Positions 6,047-10,693 of a stretch of 10,693 nucleotides of DNA are shown one piece after another. Under the pieces are notes generated by a model. The model worked only from the letters and a program-made list of their open reading frames with translations, was not told the DNA's origin and did not search any database. Source of the stretch: Oscillospiraceae bacterium (GTDB lineage Bacteria; Bacillota; Clostridia; Oscillospirales; Ruminococcaceae); assembly GCA_016296485.1 (NCBI GenBank), contig JAEDJF010000046.1:1-10693 (forward strand), written 5' to 3'. Position numbers and translations under genes: made by a program. Positions within the stretch are counted from its first letter, which is position 1; each line of letters starts with the position of its first letter.

Positions 6047-7384
6047 TCAGGACATCGCGGAGCTGTAAAGGTCCGGCTGAAGGCTTATGGCAGCCTGGCA
6101 GTTGTTGATGATGAGGGCGTCGGTGACGCCGTACTGCTCAATGACTGCGGCGGTGCTGTAACCGCTCTTACGAATGTCGAGCACGACCACCTGCTCATAA
6201 TAGTCGAGCATATAGGGAACGAAGGCGTTGCCGTAGGACTCCTTGAAAATCAGAAGGGTCCTGCCGTTCTTGTTGGCGGTGGTGAAAACGGTGAGGGGCT
6301 GGTCGCCGCAGATAAACATTCCCGCGTAGGTCTTGGAATTCGCGTTTATCGCCTTCCCGCTGTACCAGCTTCCGTCGGTCTTATAGACCATGGAGTAGCC
6401 GGTCTGGGGATAATGACCGACGGTGTAGTCCGGGTTCTCAAGAAGCGAGCTCGGGTTTCCGGCGTAGCCATAGAGAGTGCCGATAAAATCGGTCCTTATA
6501 ACGGTGTCGTAAGTATCAAGGGCAAGGGGCTCGATTCCGTTCGCGCCGCAGTAGGCAACGGAGCCGTAGTAAGCGCCGAGGCTCGTCCAGTGGTGGTCGG
6601 TGCGGTAGAACATATACTCGTCCTTGTGCTCGGTCATAACGCCGAGGCAGTCCGCCTTGTTTATACCGCTGTTCATCATATTGTAGGTGCTGTCGATAAA
6701 TGCCTTCGTCTTGTCATAGGGGTCGGTGTAGCCCTTGGGGAAGTTGAAGGTGCAGCTCTTCGGCACGAGCATGGCGGTGACGTTTATCTCCGGGTACTTC
6801 TCGGCGAAGGCGTTGACGGTGTCCGCGTAAGCGGCGCTTCCGCTCTCGCTCGGAAGGAAGTACTCCAGGGCGTAGTCGCCGCAGACGAGCACCGCCCCGG
6901 CGTAGTAGGCGTCAATATTGTTGTTATAGTGACCGCTGTCGGTCTCGGCAATTATTCCGGAAATATCGTCCGAAAGGTCGCCGCCCCTTCCGGGAGCGAT
7001 GTATTTCTGTCCCTCCGGGACAATCCTTTCGCCGCAGGTGCGGCAGGCGCCGTCGGCGCCCACGCTGTGGCCTTTGGCGGGAGCAAGCTCCTCTCCGCAG
7101 GCAAGGCAGAGCTGGGGCTCGGTACAGGTGGCTTCAGCCCCCGGGGTGTGCTCGAGCTTCGGCGCGAGCTCAAAGCCGCACTTCGTGCATACCTGGGGCT
7201 CGGCGCAGGTGGCGGCGGGACCCGGAACGTGACCCGTCGCTTCAACAAGGACTTCGCCGCAGTCGGTACAGACCTGGGGCTCGGTACAGGTGGCGGCGGG
7301 ACCGGGAGTATGTTTATGGCCGCAGGCGGAAAGTCCGCCCACCAGCAAAATTAGTGCTAAAAAAAACGCAAGAAATTTTTTCAT
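6047..7384 (-). CDS. DHHW-family lipoprotein with Cys-rich 27-residue repeats
   Basis: A predicted 445-residue extracytoplasmic lipoprotein. Residues 1-21 form a lipoprotein signal (MKK, hydrophobic core, lipobox LSAC with Cys21). Residues 25-118 hold three full and one partial 27-residue repeats with CxxCG knuckles. A Gly-rich linker follows, then a DHHW domain (about 150-445) with TDHHWTSLGAYY (Asp263-His264-His265-Trp266) and KESYGN (Ser383). By analogy with alginate acetylation proteins AlgX/AlgJ, Asp263, His265 and Ser383 would form an SGNH-like triad for surface-polymer O-acetylation or deacetylation. The start codon chosen is preceded by GGAGGAAGAT, which decides it over an ATG 30 bases further upstream. 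An extended -10 promoter and a terminator make it monocistronic. The usual partner, an MBOAT O-acyltransferase, is not adjacent. Confidence 0.88.
   Translation of the reverse strand: MKKFLAFFLALILLVGGLSACGHKHTPGPAATCTEPQVCTDCGEVLVEATGHVPGPAATCAEPQVCTKCGFELAPKLEHTPGAEATCTEPQLCLACGEELAPAKGHSVGADGACRTCGERIVPEGQKYIAPGRGGDLSDDISGIIAETDSGHYNNNIDAYYAGAVLVCGDYALEYFLPSESGSAAYADTVNAFAEKYPEINVTAMLVPKSCTFNFPKGYTDPYDKTKAFIDSTYNMMNSGINKADCLGVMTEHKDEYMFYRTDHHWTSLGAYYGSVAYCGANGIEPLALDTYDTVIRTDFIGTLYGYAGNPSSLLENPDYTVGHYPQTGYSMVYKTDGSWYSGKAINANSKTYAGMFICGDQPLTVFTTANKNGRTLLIFKESYGNAFVPYMLDYYEQVVVLDIRKSGYSTAAVIEQYGVTDALIINNCQAAISLQPDLYSSAMS
7031..7312 (-). repeat. 81-bp tandem repeats coding for CxxCG units in the DHHW lipoprotein
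   Basis: Three complete 81-bp units (7070-7312) plus a partial fourth (7031-7069) encode residues 25-118. Each full unit follows H-x7-C-x5-C-x2-CG-x8-H; the fourth keeps only C-x2-CG. The His at 25, 52, 79 and 106 fixes the 27-residue period. DNA copies are similar but not identical, so the duplication is not very recent. The pattern suggests small zinc-ribbon-like knuckles outside the membrane; metal binding is inferred. Confidence 0.9.
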
Positions 7385-7422
7385 ATCTTCCTCCGAAAAT
7401 TCTGTTTTTATCAAGGGATTTA

Positions 7423-7431
7423 ATTATACCA
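7423..7431 (-). promoter_or_regulatory. Extended -10 promoter of the DHHW lipoprotein gene
   Basis: On the minus strand TGG-TATAAT is a perfect extended -10 element, 38 bases before the start codon. No consensus -35 is seen at 17 bases, consistent with extended -10 promoters. An 11-bp inverted repeat (TCCAA-N-TTGGA, 7452-7462) lies about 20 bases further upstream, where an activator or repressor could bind. Confidence 0.65.
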
Positions 7432-7503
7432 CCGTTTCCCCGAAAAACATATCCAATTTGGAATAATTAAAAGATTTTTAATATTTGCCGCCCCGGCGGC
7501 AAC

Positions 7504-7538
7504 AAAAAAAGCTCCCGCGCCTGCGGCGCGGGAGCTTT
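7504..7538 (-). terminator. Rho-independent terminator of the chromate transporter pair
   Basis: A very strong perfect stem: 14 bp, arms 7508-7521 and 7525-7538, with a 3-base loop. On the minus strand it runs into a T-rich tract (A7 at 7504-7510 on the plus strand). It lies 9 bases past the downstream gene's stop and separates the pair from the DHHW promoter. Confidence 0.93.
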
Positions 7539-7547
7539 ACTCTAAAT

Positions 7548-8150
7548 TCAGAACAGCCCGAAGAAGCCCAGGGCAATTCCGACGACGGCGCTGCCGCCGA
7601 GGATAAAGACCGGGTGGGGGTTCCATTTCTTGATTACGAAATAAACCGCTCCGGCAAGAATCAGCCCCGGAAGGCTAATGAGGTCAAGGATTGCACCCGT
7701 TTCCTCAAAGAGCGGAATGTTGATAAGAGAGATTTTTACGACTGAGACGAGCGCCGCGCAGATAAGCGCCACGGACACGGCGCGAAGCCCGTAAAAGGCG
7801 CCCTTGACGTATTTGTTCTCGCTGAATTTTTTGAGGAATTTTGAGACAATCGTCACGATTATGAGCGAGGGGAAAATGAAACCGAGGGTCGCGACGACGG
7901 AGCCGAGGATTCCCTCAAGAATTGAGCCGGTCGCCCCGCTTAGGGTGGTGTAGCCGACGTAGGTCGCCATATTTATTCCGATGGGACCGGGGGTGGATTC
8001 GGAAATCGCCACCATATCCGCCAGCTGCCGGTGGGTGAACCAGCCGGTGGCTTCCGCCATATTTTCAAGGAAAGGAAGGGAGGCAAGCCCGCCGCCGACG
8101 GTAAAAAGACCGACCTTTAAAAATTCAAAGAAAAGGCGAAGATAAATCAT
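7548..8150 (-). CDS. Chromate transporter family half-protein (short CHR, second subunit)
   Basis: A 200-residue membrane protein of the chromate ion transporter (CHR) family, short-chain single-domain type. The N-terminal CHR signature is FFEFLKVGLFTVGGGLASLP, with GGG at 19-21, followed by ISESTPGPIGINMATYVG, the second conserved block, with TPG at 53-55. Several hydrophobic helices follow. The ATG overlaps the upstream CHR gene by 4 bases (ATGA) and has its own AAAGGGGAG site, so the two are translationally coupled. Paired short CHR proteins are thought to act together in place of one full-length two-domain ChrA. Biochemically characterised members export chromate; the physiological substrate in an anaerobe is uncertain. 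No regulator such as ChrB is nearby. Confidence 0.92.
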   Translation of the reverse strand: MIYLRLFFEFLKVGLFTVGGGLASLPFLENMAEATGWFTHRQLADMVAISESTPGPIGINMATYVGYTTLSGATGSILEGILGSVVATLGFIFPSLIIVTIVSKFLKKFSENKYVKGAFYGLRAVSVALICAALVSVVKISLINIPLFEETGAILDLISLPGLILAGAVYFVIKKWNPHPVFILGGSAVVGIALGFFGLF

Positions 8151-8692
8151 TTTGCTTTCTCCCCTTTCAGAATATAGACTATAATTCCGGCGACCGCCGC
8201 AGCGATGACGAATATTATGGGGTTTATATCAATAAATACCGAAGCGACGAAAACGATTACGAAAAGCGCCAGGGTGAATTTATCGACTATTGCTTTTTTG
8301 AAAAGCTTGATTACCGCGTCAAGAATGAGCACACAGACGCCGACGCGGATTCCCGCAAAGGCGTTCTGCACTATCGGAAGGTCGGAAAAGCTCTGGATAA
8401 ACGCGGCTATCGCGACGATTATCACAAGGGAGGGAAAAACCACCCCGAGGGAAGCGGCAACGGCGCCGACGAAGCCCCGCACCTTGTTGCCGACGAAAAC
8501 GGCGGTGTTGACGGCGATTACGCCGGGGGTACACTGTCCGACGGCGTAATAGTCCATAAGCTCGTTTTCCGTCGCCCAGTGCTTTTTCTCGACGACCTCG
8601 CGCTGAAGCATCGGCATCATTGCGTAGCCGCCGCCGAAGGTCAGCCCGCCGATTCGCGCAAAAGTAAGAAACATATCTATAAGTTCTCTCAT
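8147..8692 (-). CDS. Chromate transporter family half-protein (short CHR, first subunit)
   Basis: A 181-residue membrane protein and the upstream partner of the CHR pair. The signature is FLTFARIGGLTFGGGYAMMP, with GGG at 20-22, then YAVGQCTPGVIAVNTAVFVG with TPG at 55-57. The remainder is made of strongly hydrophobic helices ending in a short basic tail. Divergence from its partner in the helices but conservation of both blocks fits an old duplication with opposite-topology halves, as proposed for short CHR pairs. Start: the ATG at 8692 has AAGGAG about 12 bases upstream, slightly long. An internal ATG at codon 7 lacks a site, so the longer form is preferred. A promoter lies at 8773-8801. 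Confidence 0.92.
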   Translation of the reverse strand: MRELIDMFLTFARIGGLTFGGGYAMMPMLQREVVEKKHWATENELMDYYAVGQCTPGVIAVNTAVFVGNKVRGFVGAVAASLGVVFPSLVIIVAIAAFIQSFSDLPIVQNAFAGIRVGVCVLILDAVIKLFKKAIVDKFTLALFVIVFVASVFIDINPIIFVIAAAVAGIIVYILKGEKAK

Positions 8693-8736
8693 TTTTTCAA
8701 AAAGCTCCTTAACCGAGAATTTTTAAAAATGTCCGC

Positions 8737-8753
8737 CCGGCAAAAAAAGCCGG
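8737..8753 (-). repeat. Small hairpin in the chromate-pair leader
   Basis: A 5-bp GC stem CCGGC / GCCGG around a loop of seven A (seven U in the transcript) sits in the leader of the chromate transcript. It is too short to be a known riboswitch, and no riboswitch consensus was recognised. It may only be a stabilising hairpin. Confidence 0.45.
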
Positions 8754-8772
8754 AAGTTTTGCCATATTTTTA

Positions 8773-8801
8773 ATCTAATCAGAAAATCGGGTCCGTGTCA
8801 A
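8773..8801 (-). promoter_or_regulatory. Promoter of the chromate transporter pair
   Basis: On the minus strand a perfect TTGACA -35 (8796-8801) is followed at exactly 17 bases by TTAGAT (8773-8778), preceded by a TGA extended -10. Transcription would start near 8766, giving a leader of about 75 bases. Confidence 0.72.
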
Positions 8802-8847
8802 CCTTTTTTGCGGCAAATTTACAAAAAAATAATCGCAGTATATGAAT

Positions 8848-8862
8848 AATTTGCTGAAAAAT
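8848..8862. promoter_or_regulatory. CodY-box-like operator
   Basis: The 15 bases AATTTGCTGAAAAAT match the published CodY consensus AATTTTCWGAAAATT at 13 positions. It lies about 46 bases upstream of the chromate-pair -35 and 115 bases upstream of the importer -35. A poorer match (10 of 15) overlaps the chromate -10 at 8774-8788. CodY commonly controls peptide importers in Firmicutes, but the AT-rich background makes chance matches possible. Confidence 0.35.
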
Positions 8863-8868
8863 CTCTAT

Positions 8869-8882
8869 AAAAATGCATTTTT
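8869..8882. repeat. 14-bp perfect palindrome in the divergent promoter region
   Basis: AAAAATGCATTTTT is a perfect palindrome located 6 bases after the CodY-like site. It could bind a dimeric regulator, or simply reflect local A/T runs. Confidence 0.4.
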
Positions 8883-8977
8883 TCCTCTATTATTTTGTCA
8901 GTAAGCCCCGATTTATTTGAATATTATTCACTTTTTCGTCAAAATAAAAAACTTTAGTGATTTTAGTTGTTAAAGTA

Positions 8978-9006
8978 TTGCAAAAGCGAAAAAAATCTGT
9001 TATTAT
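8978..9006 (+). promoter_or_regulatory. Promoter of the ABC importer operon
   Basis: TTGCAA (-35, 8978-8983) and TATTAT (-10, 9001-9006) are spaced by exactly 17 bases, with TGT forming an extended -10. The start would fall near 9013, leaving a leader of about 64 bases before the GGAGG site at 9064-9068. An inverted repeat (8951-8976) ends one base before the -35. Confidence 0.72.
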
Positions 9007-9076
9007 GAGATTAAATTTTTTTCGCGGCTTTTATTTTTGACCGCTGCCGAAATACACATTTCTGGAGGCACTGACC

Positions 9077-10018
9077 ATGCGAAAATACGTTCTGAAAAGA
9101 ATACTTCTGATGCTGCTTCTTATTGTGGGCATGACATTCATCGTATTCGCCAGCCTTTACATCGCTCCGGGCGACCCCGCCGCAATGGTTGCGGGAGCCG
9201 GCGCAACGGAGGAGGATATTGAAAGAGTAAGAGAGAGCCTCGGGCTCAACGAGAGCTTTTTTACACAGTATGTAATATACCTTAAAAAACTGCTCACTCT
9301 CGACCTTGGCACCAGCTTCACCACAAAGCAGCCCATACTCGATGAAATTATGGTTCGTCTCCCCAACACGCTGAACCTTGCCTGCGCCGCAATGATACTT
9401 TCGGTCATCGTCGGAATCCCCTGCGGAATCATTTCCGCCCTCAAAAAGGACAAGCTCACGGACAACGTGCTCACGACTTCCGCCCTTATCGGTATTTCAA
9501 TCCCGAACTTCTGGCTCGGAACAATGCTCATCTACGTTTTCTCCGTGCTTCTCAAATGGCTGCCCTCCGGCGGAATGACGCATTTCTTCTGGACGCCCAC
9601 CGGTTTTAAACAGGTAATCCTTCCCGCCATTGCCCTTTCAAGCTCAACAATAGCGAGCTTCACCCGTATCGGGCGCTCCGCAATGCTCGACGTGCTCCAG
9701 TCCGACTACATACGCACCGCGAAGTCCAAGGGACTTAAAAAATTCACCATCATCGGAATACACGCCCTTCGCAACGCGATGATTCCGCTCCTCACCCAGT
9801 TCGGCACCAGCTTCGGCGTGCTCCTCGGCGGCGCAATCATCACCGAGCAGGTATTCGTAATAAACGGCATAGGCACCTATCTTATCAACGCCATCAAGAG
9901 CTACAACTACCCGGTTGTTCAAAGCACGGTGCTCGTAATCGCCGCAATGTTCATTATAGTCAACCTTATCGTGGATCTCGTTTACTGCGTAGTCGATCCC
10001 CGTATTAAATATGAATAA
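9077..10018 (+). CDS. ABC transporter permease, DppB/OppB/NikB family
   Basis: A 313-residue inner permease of a binding-protein-dependent importer for dipeptides, oligopeptides or nickel. The N terminus shows the hallmark RKYVLKRILLMLLLIVG and a first helix ending in APGDPA, as in DppB/OppB. The conserved periplasmic-side block LDLGTSF follows, then about five more membrane helices. The cytoplasmic EAA loop that docks on the ATPase is DYIRTAKSKGLKKF (210-223), followed by HALRNAMIPLLT. The C terminus ends in VDPRIKYE, typical of the family. GGAGG lies 8 bases upstream of the ATG. It is the first gene after a well-formed promoter; the second permease follows after 14 bases. No binding protein precedes it, so that gene should lie further downstream or elsewhere. 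Substrate is not determinable. Confidence 0.95.
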   Translation: MRKYVLKRILLMLLLIVGMTFIVFASLYIAPGDPAAMVAGAGATEEDIERVRESLGLNESFFTQYVIYLKKLLTLDLGTSFTTKQPILDEIMVRLPNTLNLACAAMILSVIVGIPCGIISALKKDKLTDNVLTTSALIGISIPNFWLGTMLIYVFSVLLKWLPSGGMTHFFWTPTGFKQVILPAIALSSSTIASFTRIGRSAMLDVLQSDYIRTAKSKGLKKFTIIGIHALRNAMIPLLTQFGTSFGVLLGGAIITEQVFVINGIGTYLINAIKSYNYPVVQSTVLVIAAMFIIVNLIVDLVYCVVDPRIKYE

Positions 10019-10032
10019 AGGGGGACGGAAAA

Positions 10033-10693
10033 ATGGAAAAAATCAAACGCAAAAATCCCATTGTAACGGCGTTTCGCAAGCTCACGAAAAACAAGCTTGC
10101 CACCGTCTGCTTCTTCGTTTTGCTGGTTGAGATAATAATGGTCGTTTTCGCCCCCATTATCGCCCCCTACGGCTACGAGGAACAGGACCCGGCTAACCGC
10201 CTCCGTCCCGGAATCTGGGCAATAAACAGCGACGACCCGAACCCCCAGAATCAGTACGCCGAAGGTCATATCCTCGGCACGGACAACTACGGACGCGACA
10301 TTTTCTCCCGTCTTCTCTACGGCGGGCGCGTCTCCCTTATGGTCGGCTTCGTTTCCACCGGTATGGGGCTTTGCGTCGGCGTCCTTTGCGGACTTCTCGC
10401 CGGCTACTACCCGAAGCTTGACAACCCGATAATGAGAATAATGGATATTCTCTTTACCTTCCCGGGAATTCTTCTCGCGATGCTCATCATCGCGATGTTC
10501 GGCGTCAGCACCTTTAACGCGATGCTCGCCATCAGCATCTGGTCCATACCGAGCTTCGCCCGAATGGTTCGCGGCAAGGTTCTCCAGCTCAAGGAGGAGG
10601 ATTACATAATGGCGACCCGCTCCCTCGGCGCCAAAGATGGACGAATTCTTTTCATCCATATCCTTAAAAACTGCCTTCCGACCATCATCGTAA
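10033..10693 (+). CDS. ABC transporter permease, DppC/OppC family (partial, runs off the window)
   Basis: The first 220 codons of the second permease of the importer; the frame is open to the window end, so the C-terminal part is missing. A short cytoplasmic N terminus (KRKNPIVTAFRKLTKNKLA) leads into one membrane helix. The OppC-type periplasmic segment contains the diagnostic HILGTDNYGRDIFSRL block starting at His79. Further helices follow, and the EAA loop DYIMATRSLGAKDG starts at Asp190. It would pair with the upstream DppB-like protein to form the membrane channel. An AGGGGG site ends 8 bases before the ATG. Genes for ATPases and a binding protein are expected beyond the window. Confidence 0.95.
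   Translation, partial: MEKIKRKNPIVTAFRKLTKNKLATVCFFVLLVEIIMVVFAPIIAPYGYEEQDPANRLRPGIWAINSDDPNPQNQYAEGHILGTDNYGRDIFSRLLYGGRVSLMVGFVSTGMGLCVGVLCGLLAGYYPKLDNPIMRIMDILFTFPGILLAMLIIAMFGVSTFNAMLAISIWSIPSFARMVRGKVLQLKEEDYIMATRSLGAKDGRILFIHILKNCLPTIIV

Larger units (their letters stand above)
8693..9076. other. AT-rich divergent intergenic region with regulatory palindromes
   Basis: These 384 bases separate the minus-strand chromate pair from the plus-strand ABC importer operon, and no credible coding sequence was seen. Besides one promoter for each side it holds a CodY-box-like site and four inverted repeats: AT-rich 8719-8730; 8869-8882; 8918-8930 (TGAATA-N-TATTCA); and arms ACTTTA / TAAAGT at 8951-8956 and 8971-8976, abutting the importer -35. 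Confidence 0.7.

Noticed and set aside
5948..7354. Open frame of 468 codons on the plus strand opposite the DHHW gene
   Set aside because: It is antisense to a gene with lipobox, repeats and DHHW motif, begins inside the lipid-operon terminator, has no ribosome binding site, and its translation is low-complexity Gly/Val-rich without recognisable domains.
7385..7414. Ten-residue N-terminal extension of the DHHW lipoprotein
   Set aside because: The internal ATG has a strong GGAGGAAG site and starts a normal lipoprotein signal; the extension would place acidic residues ahead of it and overlap the predicted transcript leader.
8693..8772. Possible riboswitch in the leader of the chromate pair
   Set aside because: Only one short hairpin and an AT palindrome are present; no conserved aptamer pattern that I know could be recognised.
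9982..10659. Open frame of 225 codons on the minus strand at the right end
   Set aside because: It lies opposite the DppC-like permease, whose plus-strand frame carries the LGTDNYGRD block; the antisense translation is highly charged and unlike any known family.
1..10693. CRISPR arrays, tRNA genes, insertion sequences, prophage or att sites
   Set aside because: No spaced direct repeats, tRNA-like cloverleaf, transposase, integrase or flanking duplications were seen on either strand; the only direct repeats are the coding 81-bp units.

Overview
The window looks like a chromosomal segment of a Gram-positive Clostridia-type bacterium (Firmicutes), most plausibly an Oscillospirales/Ruminococcaceae-like gut anaerobe. 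This placement is inferred from strong GGAGG-type ribosome binding sites, fairly GC-rich coding DNA with AT-rich gaps, compact rho-independent terminators, and the gene families present (M18 aminopeptidase, DHHW lipoprotein, paired short chromate transporters, CrtO-like acyltransferase). No rRNA, tRNA, CRISPR array, insertion sequence or phage gene was seen.

Layout. Bases 1-2122 (+) hold an M18 aminopeptidase, a GNAT acetyltransferase and a 77-residue Nif11/NHLP-leader-like small protein closed by a clear terminator. Bases about 2188-5964 (+) are a tight five-gene membrane-lipid operon: plsC-type acyltransferase, CrtO-like acyltransferase, PAP2-family membrane phosphatase/transferase, MGDG-synthase-type glycosyltransferase and a PgsA-type CDP-alcohol phosphatidyltransferase, ending in a strong terminator. 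The minus strand then carries a DHHW-family lipoprotein with Cys-rich 27-residue repeats (6047-7384) and, upstream of it, two overlapping half-size chromate transporters (7548-8692). A 384-base AT-rich divergent intergenic region (8693-9076) carries promoters for both sides, a CodY-box-like site and several palindromes. Bases 9077 to the end (+) begin a dipeptide/oligopeptide/nickel-type ABC importer operon: a complete DppB-like permease and the first 220 codons of a DppC-like permease.

How the genes work together. In the lipid operon PlsC would make phosphatidic acid, the PAP2 protein could dephosphorylate a lipid phosphate (phosphatidic acid to diacylglycerol, or PGP to PG), the glycosyltransferase would put sugar on diacylglycerol, and the PgsA-like enzyme would make the anionic phospholipid precursor PGP. 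The notable member is the CrtO-like protein. Its characterised relative acylates the sugar of a glycosylated carotenoid in staphyloxanthin synthesis, but no carotenoid gene is present here. Its position next to a glycolipid synthase suggests it may acylate a glycosyl-diacylglycerol head group. This is the best candidate in the window for an undescribed pathway, and it remains an inference from context.
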